In this document: piece by piece, positions 27,159-39,369 of the stretch
Numbering within the stretch: the first letter of the stretch is position 1
How the letters are laid out: the number at the start of each line of letters is the position of its first letter
NCBI RefSeq assembly: GCF_004193775.1
Contig: NC_041020.1
Coordinates: 8,315,198 to 8,379,197 of the forward strand
Origin: Glycine soja
Lineage: Eukaryota; Streptophyta; Magnoliopsida; Fabales; Fabaceae
Reading direction: 5' to 3'
DNA length: 64,000 nucleotides
Notes under the pieces: generated by a model
The model's input: the letters and a program-made list of their open reading frames with translations, nothing else
Database searches by the model: none
Told to the model about the DNA's origin: nothing
Made by a program: the position numbers and the translations under genes

Positions 27159-27254
27159 ATTGAAATGAACCTTTGGATGTGGGATTGGTGGTTTGCTAAA
27201 TTAAGGACTAGATAATTTGGGATGTGGATGGAGGATTTCCCAGGATTCAAGTCT

Positions 27255-27261
27255 TTATATA
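27255..27261 (-). promoter_or_regulatory. TATA box of GDSL gene 2
   Basis: TATATAA on -, about 100 bp before the ATG, in the context ATTATATAAAGACTTGAATC shared by the four paralogs. Confidence 0.75.
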
Positions 27262-28050
27262 ATGAAAACTTTGTTGCACCATTTGAAACACAGATCTTAC
27301 TAGTTTAGGAGGTCACTTTATTGCTCTATAATTCAAGGCTTTAAAACCGGTGTGGCATGTGATAGGTTAGATTTATTGATCAGATGCAACAAGAAATGAA
27401 AGATAACAATAGTACTTCCATAATACTTAAATGCAATTGACCAGAAATATATAGCTTCTTGTTCAATGTTCATTAAAATTATCCTTGCCAATTCAATACT
27501 CCGTTGCAGATATGCGTGTATTTCCTGTACTGAGTGTTTTTTAACTTGAAACTTCAGATTATTTCGATGTAATATCCATGTAAACAACATTTATCTTCAC
27601 ACGGCTGTGTCAATTTTCTTATAGACCCGTTAATATAAAAGAAGATTTTTAATTAAAATTTGAATTTCATTTTCATACACAACTAATGTAAAACACTGTC
27701 AATTAATAAAAGTCATCATATATTTGAGTTTAAAAATAATTATTACAAAATCAATGATCATGCCAATCATTATGATGTATACTTAAACGACAATAAGAAA
27801 AAAATTACACCATACAAGTGTATTTTAATTTACTTCTTAAACTAAGTTCCTTTATAATGTCTTTTATTTTATTAGATCACGTGTATTTTTTATTGATTTT
27901 GTAATCATATTTAAATTGTGGATAAGACTTAAAACGTAACATTGTAATCAAGAAAAAATTATCTTATATAATTCTTCTGTTAATGTAAAATAGACCGCGA
28001 AAATAAATAACTAACGAGGAAGAAACAATTGTAAAGTTCATATAATTAAT
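27262..28050. other. Upstream region of GDSL gene 2 and AT-rich spacer
   Basis: The first ~90 bp align with the upstream regions of genes 1 and 3 (ACTAGTAAGATC, GAATTATAGAG). Beyond that there is AT-rich sequence without a recognised gene. An L1-box-like octamer TAAATGCA occurs at 27428-27435. Confidence 0.4.
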
Positions 28051-28052
28051 TT

Positions 28053-28562
28053 GAAAAAATGGCCTTATTTATAGTTGAAAAAAAATATAGTTGTTGGATT
28101 TTAATGAAGATATGCAAATATTGGATCCTTCAAACAAAAACTAGAGAGGGTAGGTATTCTATTTAACCGTCCCACCCACACCCCCGGTACCCTTTCTCTA
28201 CCCTTACACCCTCACCTTAACTAACATACCTTTTGTAGAAAGTAATTTTAAGATGGCTAAAAGATTTTTTTTTTTATTTCTGGAAAATATCTAAAGTTGT
28301 ATTTTAGTTGATACAAAAGAAATATGCTTATTTTTCTTTCTTGGAAAATTATAATATGTTATTTTTTTCTTAGTCGAAATTAGGTTGGGACGATTCTTAA
28401 CATACGTGACATGCGATTGTTTACTAAAGATAAGTCACGTAACACATTTTTTATTTCTTCTCTTTCTCTTGCAAGAGCCTTCTCTTCCCAACGACGAAGC
28501 CTCTAATATCAGGTTATTGCAGATTGAGTACAATGAAGGAGGCCTCCTTTCTTTTTTATGAA
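28053..28562. repeat. Repeat A, first copy
   Basis: About 510 bp repeated nearly identically at 31518-32030. It starts GAAAAAATGGCC and ends CTTTTTTATGAA; from there the sequences diverge completely, this copy continuing into a PPR gene fragment. Confidence 0.85.
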
Positions 28563-28772
28563 ATGGTTAAATCTGGAACCAAGCTTAATGTGTTTTCCTT
28601 TAGTGCCCTAGTTGATGGCTATGTTAAGGCAGGTGACATGGCTTCTGCACTAGGCATGCACAAGAAGATGCTCTTTCATGGTTGTGCTCCCTACTGATTA
28701 ATGGTTATTGCCGAGTTGGACGGGTGAATCATGGCTTGGACCTATGACGTGAAATTATTGCGAGGAATATTC
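28549..28772 (+). pseudogene. Pentatricopeptide repeat (PPR) protein fragment
   Basis: Frame from about 28549 reads FYEMVKSGTKLNVFSFSALV, then DGYVKAGDMASALGMHKKML, then HGCAP, followed by a stop at about 28697. A second part (LINGYCRVGRVNHGLD-like) appears after a frame change. This is one to two PPR motifs, RNA-binding helical repeats normally found in organelle-targeted proteins. There is no start, and the repeat-A border cuts through it at the ATGAA. Confidence 0.7.
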
Positions 28773-29179
28773 TTATTATTGGGCATTTCCAGATCCATTG
28801 GAGTTTGGGTGTGTTGCTGTGGCGGTGGTTGATTGACGATGGTGGTGGCGCTCGCTGCACGCAGAGGCTAATGGTGGTGAACGAGAACCAATTTTTTTTC
28901 TTTTTTTAATTTTTTTCCCTAAAATGATTTTTAATTCCCACAAGAGTAATTTCAAGTCAATAAGTAACATTATAATTTTATAGGGATGAAAAATAGATAA
29001 ATTTTTTTATTGGAACTAAAAATAAACTTTGAATATTTTGTAGGGATAAAAAATATATTTTAGCTTTTAAGAATTTGAAGACTTATATGAAATTAATTTC
29101 TGGAATAAATTTTTAATAATTTGTAAAGTTCTAGAATTTAATTTTCACAATATGTTGATTCATTACATGTAAAAGCAAA

Positions 29180-30060
29180 TAACACAAGAATGAGGGTTGA
29201 ATTGTGTTTTTAGAAAGTTTAAACTTTTTTTAGATTGAAAACGCGTTTATTATCTAATGTGAATTTACCTAAAAATAGCTAAGGGATATTTAAGAAAAAC
29301 TTTACCACTTAGTGGGAAAATAATTTTCTTAACAGATCAAAAAGAAATATAAAATCTAAAAACGAATTTGAACCCTTTTATCAGGCAACACAAAGAAAAG
29401 CAAAAAAATAAATAAATAAATAAATAACAGACATAAAGTTTGACGAGTTTGTCTCTACACTGAGACTACGCCCAGTTTGTAGCAACCCAACAAGTTTTCA
29501 CTAACTCTACCCCAAGCTTGACTTAACTAAGTATTATTTGTCCTACTAAGTCAATGCTAGCTCTAAATAAATCAACAAGATTTGTTGGAAGTTTACACAC
29601 TGACTAATATCAGATCATCTTATAGACGAATATATTTCTCGACACTTTAGTCTTTTCTCTCAAGATTTACAAGATGTTTTGAGAGTTAGTATTTGTATTC
29701 ACTCTAATCTTTAACTGAAGTCTTGAGGCCATTTGAATATTTAATGCTTGCATTAAATGCACATCCCTTCTTTATGCAGAGTCCATGCTGATATGTTGAC
29801 GTGTCTTATACTCCACCAGGAAAGTCACTTCTTCCATGATAGCAAATCTCACCAGCAAAATGCATCTTTTAATGAAAATCAGCACTTCCAAACTCTGGAT
29901 TTTATTTATTCTTCATAGGACTTTGACAAATCTTAGGAGAATGTTTCTTACAAGAAAGAATCTCAAATACAGAGTATTAAATGAAGATATTAAATGTACT
30001 ACTTATAAATACTATGTCAGATCATCTTATATGGATGTATAATCTAAAAACTCAGATGCA
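29180..30060. other. Possible LTR-retroelement noncoding relic
   Basis: Begins with AAGAATGAGGGTTGAATTGTG, a type of sequence I associate with legume LTR retrotransposon termini, and contains no coding similarity. No second LTR or target duplication was found, so this is tentative. Confidence 0.25.
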
Positions 30061-30656
30061 GAAATCCAAACCATGATCTGATGGCACATTGGACACAACT
30101 TTTACCATTTATATTTATTTGCATTTAATCAAAATAATTAGGAATCATAATTCATCTTTAAGATATAAATTCCTTTTGGATTAACATTATGGAATTTAAT
30201 TTAGGCTCAAATATTTTTGTGTTTATAATTTACTCACATTTTTTTTAGTTTTTGTAAAAAAATTAAAAAGGTCCCTAACATAAGAATTTTTATCACATTA
30301 GAATTCTAGCCATTTGAAGTTGTTAAGTGTCGCATCATCAAATATAATGTTATAAAGTGTTGTGTTAGCTAAAGTGTCATATTAGGAACACAACATCATC
30401 AATAGTGACACTTAATAAATAAATAAATAATTCATGTTATCTCAAACTATAAAAAATTCAAATATGGGTTTGCTTAAATATGCTTGACTTATTTAAAAAA
30501 TTCAAAGTTAAATCTAACCTATTACCCATCATAAGCTTTTTTAGACTCCACCTGACAGTTTAAAATTTTAGCTTTGCTTGTTAAACTACTTAAAGGCTTA
30601 TAAGGGTAGAGATAGGATAAATGGCCTATTATGAGTTAGATCTTCAAACTAGCCAA

Positions 30657-31517
30657 GTTAGGCTTAAAAATTGACTTCTAATAAGTAAATATATCAAATT
30701 CAAGCTTTATAATTATGAATTAGACCAAGGTTAGGCCTACCAAATGCCTTGACTAGGCCCTTTTTTACTCCTAAATCTATTTCATATTAAAGTTTTTAGA
30801 TAGGTTTATTTCATATTAACTTATTTTATCTTAATATTTAATATAAACTAATAGAGGAAAACAGCAAGTGCACGGTCGTCATCAAGTAATAAAATATTGA
30901 ATACACAGGGACCACATTTTTGGCTTAGCAATCATCACCAATAAAAATAGAAACTAAATAATTGGGAAAAGATTAAGATTTGATTTTTAGAATATTTAAT
31001 TAAAAAGTTAAAGATTTGGTTGAAGATGAAGATAAAATTAAAATAAAGAAAAGAGAATATTTGATTGAGATATAAATTCAAATTTAGAAAATTCTAGGAT
31101 CAGGGTTTCACACCAAGACTCTTCCAAATTCTCCTTTAATGGAAAATTAATCTAAGATATTCTTCATTCTCTTTCAAGCAACAAAAATGTATCTAATTAA
31201 ATTTGTCCCCACTGTCGTGTTGCTCTATTTAATCAAATCCTTTATGCTCTTTACTAATTTGTTTTATCCACCTAGGATTAATCTTATTGTTGTGAATCAA
31301 AATCTAAGCTCTCCTCTCATGGTTCCAATGCATAAGTTCACCTCAGTTCATCCCTAAGTGTATAAAATCATGCAAACGGTGATCAAGCTAGCATCTAATG
31401 TGTATAATTAAATGGGAAGAATTAAAAGTGAACCTCAAATAACATAAGTTAACATGAACAATTGTCAAGGGCTATGCCCCAATCCTAGAATAAAGATGGC
31501 TACTCACACATAGCCAT
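30657..31517. repeat. Repeat C, first copy
   Basis: About 860 bp, repeated with many point and small indel differences at 32031-32870. It includes AAGTGCACGGTCGTCATCAAG followed by ATTGAATACACAGGGACCAC, a type of motif often seen in plant retroelement noncoding DNA. It directly abuts repeat A second copy. Confidence 0.8.
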
Positions 31518-32030
31518 GAAAAATGGCCTTATTTATAGTTGAAAAAAAAAATATAGTTGTTGGATTTTAATGAAGATATGCAAATATTGGATCCTTCAAA
31601 CAAAAACTAGTGAGGGTAGGTATTCTATTTAACCGTCCCACCCACACCCCCGGTACCCTTTCTCTACCCTTACACCCTCACCTTAACTAACATACCTTTT
31701 GTAGAAAGTAATTTTAAGATGGCTAAAAGATTATTATTTTTTTATTTCTGGAAGATATCTAAAGTTGTATTTTAGTTGATACAAAAGAAATATGCTTATT
31801 TTTCTTTCTTGGAAAATTATAATATGTTATTTTTTTATAAGTCAAAATTAGGTTGGGACGATTCTTAACATACGTGACATGCGATTGTTTACTAAAGATA
31901 AGTCACGTAACACATTTTTTATTTCTTCTCTTTCTCTTGCAAGAGCCTTCTCTTCCCAACGACGAAGCCTCTAATATCAGGTTATTGCAGATTGAGTACA
32001 ATGAAGGAGGCCTCCTTTCTTTTTTATGAA
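31518..32030. repeat. Repeat A, second copy
   Basis: Nearly identical to 28053-28562, with minor poly-A and TTA length changes. It is sandwiched between the two copies of repeat C and stops at the same ATGAA where the first copy runs on into PPR sequence. Confidence 0.85.
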
Positions 32031-32870
32031 GTTAGGCTTAAAAATTGACTTCTAATAAGTAAATACATCAAATTCAAGCTTTATAATTATGAATTAGACC
32101 AAGGTTAGGCCTACCAAATGGCTTGACTAGGCCCTTTTTTACTCCTAAATCTATTTCATATTAAAGTTTTTAGATAGGTTTATTTCATATTAATTTATTT
32201 TATCTTAATATTTAATATAAACTGATAGGGGAAAACAACAAGTGCACGGTCGTCATCAAGTAATAAAATATTGAATCCATAGGGATCGCATTTTTGGCTT
32301 AGCAATTATCACCAATAAAAATAGAAACTAAATAATTCGGAAAAGATTAAGATTTGATTTTTAGAATATTTAATTAAAAAGGTAAAGATTTGGTTGAAGA
32401 TGAAGATAAAATTGATTGAGATATAAATTCAAATTTAGAAAATTCTAGCATCAGAGTTTCACATCAAGACTCTTCCAAATTCTCCTTTAATGGAAAATTA
32501 ATCTAAGATATTCTTCATTCTCTTTCAAGCAACCAATATGTATCTAATTAAATTTGTCCCCACTGTCGTGTTGCTGTATTCAATCAAATCCTTTATGCTC
32601 TTTACTAATTTGTTTTATCCACCTAGGATTAATCCTATTGTTGTGAATCAAAATCTAAGCTCTCCTCTCATGGTTCCAATGCGTAAGTTCACATTAGTTC
32701 ATCTCTAAGTGTATAAAATCATACAAACGGTGGTCAAGCTATCTAATGTGTATAATTAAAAGGAAAGAATTAAAAGTGAACCTCAAATAACCTAAGTTAA
32801 CATGAACAATTGTCAAAGGCTATGCCCCAATCCTAGAATAAAGATGACTACTCACCCATAGCCATGAAAA
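32031..32870. repeat. Repeat C, second copy
   Basis: Second copy of 30657-31517, with about 20 bp deleted near 32409 and scattered substitutions. It ends CATAGCCATGAAAA, the same point at which repeat A was joined in the first copy. Confidence 0.8.
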
Positions 32871-34068
32871 CTAAAACAACAAGAAGAAGAAAGAGAGAAG
32901 GAGGAATCATATGGTCCTGCTCTATGTCGTCAATGCCTCAATAATTTAGAATACCTCAACTAGAGTCTTAAAATCTATTTAAATTAAAGTTATGGGCCAA
33001 AAGTTGCTAATGCCAATTACAAAACATATTTAAAAATAATAAAAGAAAATCTGATGGTCCTCACACCCCTATGATCTTGGTCATGTGCTATTAGGGTTTT
33101 AGCTCTAATGTCTATTCATGGGATTGTGATCTTGATCACACCCTCGTGATCTTCTCTGCAAGGCATAACACAAACTCCTTATTTTTAACTCCATGTCCAA
33201 GTCTTTTGTGCTCAGACTTTTGTTTTTAATTTCTTCATTTGAAGAGTGATCTAAACAGAAATGAAAACAAGGAAAGCACTCTCACAAGTCCTAAAAGCAT
33301 GAATTGAAACACTACAAATTCAATGAAAATTAAGCTAAAAGACAAAGATAAATGCAACCTACCCTAAGTAAAATAATATGCAGAGATGACCTAACAACAA
33401 TGCATTATAAACTTACATGGCATTTTTGTGCTACAAATATGTCATTTTTTTTTCCTTCTAGTTCCATAATTTTTTTTTGTTTTTGTCTTTAGTCTTTAAA
33501 GTTTTTTTTTCATCCATTCTAACATGGCATTTTTTGTGATGGGGCACTATTGATGCAACACTTTTGTTGACATGACACTTGTTGATGTCAATAATCGCTA
33601 GCAACATTAGTAACTAATGGCGGGGAACAATGTGAAAAGAACCACATTTCATAGACATTTTAAAAAAATTACAAGGACCGAAGCAAAATAAAGTGAGTAA
33701 ATTATAATGATAAAAATGTTAGGACAAAGGACGATTTAGGATCCTTAGTGGTTTTGATTTAATAAACAAAGGAATAAGTTTACAAGTTAAGATAAGACGA
33801 AAGCAGTTTTGTTAGAAAGAGGAAGGTAATCCTCTTAGTTAGACAATAGGCTAAGCACAAAGATTATATATGTTTGTGTAATCTTATGAGAATATATGTT
33901 TGTATAATCTTGTCATCTTTCAGGTACATAACACACATATAGTCTTTTAGCTCATAAGAAGCACACCAAGGAAGCTTTATGAAAGTGAATAGAGGACAAC
34001 TCATTGTCTATATCAAACATGTTTGCCTACCCAACAAAGTACAACAATGTATTTGTCTATGCTAAAGA

Positions 34069-34114
<46 letters not shown>

Positions 34115-34152
34115 TCTACAACACAATAATTGTACGAGAAAAGAAAGATAAG
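32871..34152. other. Repeat-like AT-rich DNA
   Basis: No gene recognised. It continues the noncoding sequence downstream of repeat C and ends with a 42-bp (AT)n run at 34071-34112. Confidence 0.4.
34071..34112. repeat. (AT)n microsatellite
   Basis: An uninterrupted AT run of 42 bp. Confidence 0.95.
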
Positions 34153-35113
34153 TATGGGCCCGTTTGGATGTGGCCCAAAAGATCTTTTATTATCTTATCT
34201 ATTGAAAAAAGATCTTTTTTATTTTTTAAGAGTGTTTTGTTATTTTTTTTTTAACTTTTACAAAAGCAAAAGCTCTCAGCAGATCTTCCTCTCAAGCTTA
34301 GATTCCCAGCTTCTCAAATCTCCTTTTCGGGAATCTGATCCCAAAATAAGACTTGGACAATAATGTCCTCAAGAAAATTTCAAAATGACAAGCATACCCT
34401 CCTCATTTTTCTGAACCCTAAAATTTTCTCTCGTTCCTGAGAACTTGTCGTGCTGTGCCTTCCTCGAAATTTTTCTCCCATGCTTCTGATCTCCTTCGTC
34501 ATCTCTTCCGATCATCTTTCGTCATTTTTTCTTCTTCCTTTGTTAGCATCACAGGTTCTTCATTAATTTCTTTTTCTTCTCAATATTGTTATGGATTAGG
34601 GTTATGTTTTTGTTTGTTTCATTAAGCTTGTGAAATGTCTCTCAATCAAGTTCCTGTGAAAAGAAAGAAAGCAGAATGGTTATGCATTTTTGTTTTTATT
34701 TTGCTTCATCTCTGTATATCATCACAACTTCAGAGGCTTGGTTCTAGGATTCAACTTCCAAAGGCTTACTTACTCTAATATATCTCTGATTCAAGTTGTT
34801 CTGTGAGTTTTCCTGTTTTAGTCTAAGGCTTTGAGCTTTGTTTGATAGATATGTCAAAGGCAAATTGCAGTTTCTAATTTGTTGAAACTACAAAGATTGA
34901 GTTTAGAACTGATAGAAGAGTTACCATGTGTATCAAACTAGCATTAGAATTGGTTATGGGTGTTTGTTTTTTACGTTCTTAGTTCTTATACAATACTAGA
35001 AACTAGAAAGAAGTGATTGGAATTTCAACTACCATTGTTGGTTTAGAGGGCAGAGGCTCCATTAAGTTAAAAGTAAGAAAGCAATTAAAGGCCTTTGAAG
35101 TGAATTCGGATAA

Positions 35114-35548
35114 ATGGTTTCTTCTATATATACCATTATGTGTGTTCTTCATTCCACAATAGCTCTTACTTGTGGAGCTTTGATGATATTCTACTCCAAA
35201 GAGATCTCTGTGCTTGGCCACAGATCCGAGACCGCAAGCAAGCTTCAAGGGACAACACCCCATGATCAGCTTCTGATTGACACCTCGGATTCCTTCTCTG
35301 GCTTGTTGTTGTTCACAATAGGATTCCTTCTCTTGATGGTTGCTTTTGTTAAGGACATAGACTTTCAGAGTTTCTTTGCCTAAGGGTGTGTGATGCTTCA
35401 CATTTCCATTGCAGTGTGGAGATTATTCTTTGAGAGGAAGCTTGGGGATCTAGCACATGAATGGCCTAGGCATGCTGTTGGGGACATAGCATTGGCAATT
35501 TCATAGGTCTTTTTTCTTGTGTACACATGGAGAGAGAAATATGATTAG
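35114..35548 (+). pseudogene. Broken plant membrane-protein gene inside the 3.7-kb element
   Basis: One frame of 145 codons from ATG 35114 to TAG 35548, interrupted by in-frame TAA (35381-35383) and TAG (35504-35506). It starts MVSSIYTIMCVLHSTIALTC, has THDQ-like TPHDQLLI and SDSFSGLLLFTIGFLLLMVAF, continues KDIDFQSFFA, stop, GCVMLHISIAVWRLFFER, HAVGDIALAIS, stop, VFFLVYTWREKYD. Hydrophobic segments suggest three or four membrane passes. It resembles a small conserved plant transmembrane family of unknown function (I recall it as DUF7865, unverified). Because the frame is kept with only two stops, decay is recent. Absence of introns could mean an intronless parent or a retrocopy. Confidence 0.65.
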
Positions 35549-35559
35549 TTAATTTATTT

Positions 35560-37267
35560 TATAATTTTGTAAGTTTTTTGTGCTTGTGGTTGTAGAAACA
35601 ACATGGCCCAAATTGGCCTTGTGAATGCTCAGATTCTTGACATAAATGGAGAACCATTATATGAGTTCTGTTCTTCTTCAAAGAGAGAATGAAAGAGGTT
35701 GTTGAGTCAACTTTCTGGTTCTTCTTTAGTTCCTTTTCTTTCTCTCTTATCAATTCATTGGATTGCTTGCATACTATCCCACTTAAACCCATTTCGAATC
35801 GATTTGGATTCTTAATGCTAGGCGTGTGTGTCTCATTATTAGCATTTTCTATGCTTCCATTTATCCAACTGTTACTTACATTGGTGCCAAGCAAAATTTT
35901 CTGATTGGTATATTCGGGGGCATTGGACACCCTCTCTCAATGGATTTTTTTGTTTTCTGAAGGAGCGGGAGAGGTGGTAAGGTCTTATTGTTAAGTTGTT
36001 TGCTGTGTAGCTTGGTTCAACTAAATTAGATTTTCAATTAAAAGAATTATATTATACCGGCTTACACTATTACAAGCAGATATAAGCTCTGTAGTTGAAT
36101 TTTTTATCATCATTCGGCTTATGTATATTGCTTACATTCTTGGGGTTGAAGCTAATGTTGCTCTGCATATTTGGTTTCAATTATGCTTCCTTTTATTTTC
36201 TTAGCTATTTTGAATCATTTGTGCAGTAACTACAATTTGGACTTTCATTGTTTCGGTTGTCTTGTTATGAACCTTTCTTGTATTCAAATTGTTTGGCTAG
36301 ATGATCTAATTCCAGCCATATATTGTATTGTTTAGGATCTCATCTCAAATTGTTTTGGTATCCTGAGTTTCTTTATCCAATTTTTAAGCTAGGTTGTTTA
36401 AGTGGGAACCATAATTATCTTTATAGACAACTCAGTTCTTGTCCCACAGCCAGTACAAAGAAGTGGTGCATCTGAATGTTTTGGCAAAGCCACTTTGGTT
36501 TTGCTTTTGGTCAATCTGAGAAGTAATGAGCCTACATTCTCCTTTGATGTTCAATCTTGCATGACAGTTAAAACTCTTATTTATTAGAAAGAACTAACTT
36601 AAATACAGGATTGCCTTACAATTTTTTCAAAATGCACCAATCAAGTATTTGAGTTAGTCTCTAGTATATACAAAAGAAGCACAGAAAGGAAAAGGCATTC
36701 TGTGAATGAGAAGTGTGCCCAATTGCTTGTTTCAAATCGACACTACTTTCCCTATGATTCTGTTAAAAGACCAAACATAGTCTATCCGACTAATATTTAA
36801 ACTTCAAACTATTGGAAAGTGTTTGGATCATTGTGTCCAATTAGCTATTATGAAACAAAAGTAGCTCTTAACCAACTTTACAGGAAATCAGAAACTGCCG
36901 AGACTTTTAATATTATGACAGCCAGAAAAATCTCAATTCTGAACTGTTACTTCTATTTTTCTTCCAATTTAAGGGGTATGAGATGAAATGAGATGCAATT
37001 GATTTATTATTTATCATTCTAACATTTCTCAGCAATAGAATGGAATCTATATTACATTCTATCATAGAACATCCAAACAATGGTATGGTACTTTTATTTC
37101 ATTTCATGTCATATCACTCCATGCCACAGCATTCCACACCACCCCAAGCAAACAAACAGCATATTATAATATTCCACAAGAAGGAAGGAGAATCATGCAT
37201 ATTATATGCTGATATTTTCCAGAGAAGCCGTGATAAATGTTCATTTCCAAACACAGTGATTGAATAC
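35560..37267. other. Interior of the 3.7-kb element without firm gene
   Basis: A hydrophobic open stretch at 35689-35904 (+) is not similar to anything I recognise. The rest is AT-rich. Confidence 0.35.
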
Positions 37268-37303
37268 CACTACAAGAAAATCTTGGATGCAGAAATCCTA
37301 AGA

Positions 37304-37305
<2 letters not shown>

Positions 37306-37360
<55 letters not shown>
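37306..37360. repeat. (TA)n microsatellite
   Basis: A TA run of 55 bp. Its apparent Ile-Tyr-repeat translation is an artefact. Confidence 0.95.
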
Positions 37361-37364
<4 letters not shown>

Positions 37365-37835
37365 AGACTACCCTGCTTTTACCTTGCTGCCTTTTTGGTC
37401 CAAAATTCAAACCTTGCAAGTTATGTTTGTTATATATATATATGCTACACTTTTTTAATCAAAATTTCTAGAAAATATATAACAATATTTTAAATATAAT
37501 GATAAAGTTAAAATATTTTTATAAATGAAATAGAAGAAGAAAATAATTTTTATTATTTTTAATAATATTTAATTATTTAAGGCATTTAATAATTATATAA
37601 TAATGTTTAAGTATTTAATTATTAGTTTTAATAATGTCAATGCATATAATATCCTTTTTGGTAATTTTAATTATGCAAAAGATCTTCTACAATTTCATCC
37701 AAACACCATATTAATTTAAATAAACACTTAAGAGTTTATCATCCAAACATCAAATTAACTTATGTAATAAGAGCTTCTTGGATAAGGTTTTTCTCTATAA
37801 GATCTTTTACAATAGTGCATCCAAACAGGCCCTAT

Positions 37836-38887
37836 AATGCTTTGTTTTGTCATGTACATCTGTCTTTATAAGATAATATAGTCTGTGAGTCTTTACCCTT
37901 AATCTTTTCTTAGTGAAAACGGTTGAAATCTGAAGAGGCATTATGTCAAAAAATACTTAACCAGTTAACGAGTTGCTTGGAAAAGCAAGTTAAAATATAC
38001 TCATATGTTTAAGTTTGAAGAGACTTTAGTAAAATAATTCTTTGTAACTTGTTTTAGTTAATAGAAATCTTGGAGGGATACGGAGGACTAGGTGTACTTT
38101 TAGGTTAAAACTAACGAGTATAAGACTCTCCATAATTATCTCTTTTACAACTTTAAAAGGTTTTCATAAAAAATTGTTTAATAGAAAAATTATTTTTTTT
38201 CTAACTGTTAAAAAGGTTATAATAAGATATTTGCTTCATCTTTGTGTTTATAAAAGTTTTGAGCATAATCCTACTTGTAAGACAATTCAATCCTCTTGTA
38301 TTTTCCTAAAAATTAGGAAAAGTATATTTAAATCTTTAATTTATTTTTGGAAGCATTTAATACATGCATTTAAAAAAAAAGTCATGTATAGACCATGTAA
38401 AAAAATTTACACAATATATTATATATGATAAGTTTGTTGATTTTTAAAATAATTAACTTCAAATAATTCAAACGGTGATTTGTAATTGATTGATAGTGTA
38501 AAACTATTTTACGCGGTCACTACAAAGGTTACGTTAAATTTTTAGCACATTTGAACGTTTTATAATGACCAATTCGTTGGGGGAAGCTAACGATGAGTAC
38601 AAGCTAGAGGAGGCTGACACGATAGGGAAAGGCAAAAGGAGTGCAAAAAAAGTTAAAGAATGGATGGGCCTATGGTCGGGGGTGTAGTGCTTCATAGGGA
38701 GGTGAGGAGCACGAAGATGAGAAACAAATGTATTTTCAAAATATAAAAAAAAACTGAAAAAAAGGAATTTAGGAGAAAAATACATTTTCAAAAAGAAAAG
38801 GCCAATTAGTAAAAGTTAGTGAATCAAATAAGTTGACTCATGACATGTCACATGTAGATCATGTTTCTCTTGCAATCTCATGGATTA
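37836..38887. other. AT-rich spacer
   Basis: No gene or element recognised on either strand. Confidence 0.4.
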
Positions 38888-38896
38888 TAATAATTA

Positions 38897-39360
38897 GGTA
38901 AAATTGTAAATTTGGTCCTCCAATTTATCTTTAATTTTAATTTTGGTCTCCTTTTAAAATTATAGACGAATTTTGTCCTCCTATTTTATCCAATCACACA
39001 ATCTTGGTCCTCCAGTCCAGAATTGAACGTTCTGTTACAAAGGAATGTTAACTGTCACGTGTCACGTTCTTATTGGATGATGACGGGTGTCATGTTCTGA
39101 TTGATCAACGACAACAACAATGCATTTCATCTTCCATAAAGTTGACATCCAATCAGAACATGACACGTGATAGTCATCATCCAATAAGAACGTGACACGT
39201 GGTAGTCAACATTCCTTTGTAACAGAACGTCCAATTCTGGACTGGAGGACCAAGATTGTATGATAGGATAAAATAAGAGGACAAAATTCGCCTATAATTT
39301 TAAAAGGAGACCAAAATTAAAATGAAAGACAAATTAGAGGACCAAATTTACAATTTTACC
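38897..39360. mobile_element. 464-bp fold-back element (Mutator-like MITE)
   Basis: Nearly the whole element is one long inverted repeat: the left arm starts GGTAAAATTGTAAATTTGGT and the right end is its inverse complement. The arms run about 200 bp each with high identity, through CACGTGTCACG and CAATCAGAACATGACAC-type words. Flanking 9-mers TAATAATTA (38888-38896) and TAATAATTT (39361-39369) match 8 of 9, fitting a 9-bp Mutator-type target duplication. There is no coding capacity. A transcript would form a long hairpin, a typical source of small RNAs. Confidence 0.8.
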
Positions 39361-39369
39361 TAATAATTT

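Larger units (their letters stand above)
34156..37832. mobile_element. 3.7-kb non-autonomous DNA transposon, PIF/Harbinger-like ends
   Basis: The left end reads GGGCCCGTTTGGATG and the reverse complement of the right end reads GGGCCTGTTTGGATG (14 of 15 match). TAT flanks both ends (34153-34155 and 37833-37835). GGGCC..GTTTGG ends with a 3-bp target duplication resemble PIF/Harbinger/Tourist elements, though that superfamily prefers TAA/TTA. AGATCTTTT words recur just inside both ends. There is no transposase; the interior carries a broken membrane-protein gene and AT-rich filler. Confidence 0.6.

Noticed and set aside
30206..33720. ATAATTTACTCAC words in inverse orientation near 30220 and 33700, suggesting a 3.5-kb element
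   Set aside because: Only short, diverged matches, no shared outer ends and no target duplication; the interior is better explained by the A/C repeats.
35689..35904. Hydrophobic open stretch after the membrane-protein pseudogene
   Set aside because: It might be another membrane segment, but no family match and no link in frame to the pseudogene could be made.
37268..37290. CACTACAAGAAAATC, a textbook CACTA end, inside the 3.7-kb element
   Set aside because: No inverse partner or subterminal repeats could be found on either side, so it is at most an orphan end.
37040..37471. A 143-codon open stretch including Ile-Tyr repeats
   Set aside because: It is a translation of a TA microsatellite and AT-rich flank, without any protein similarity.
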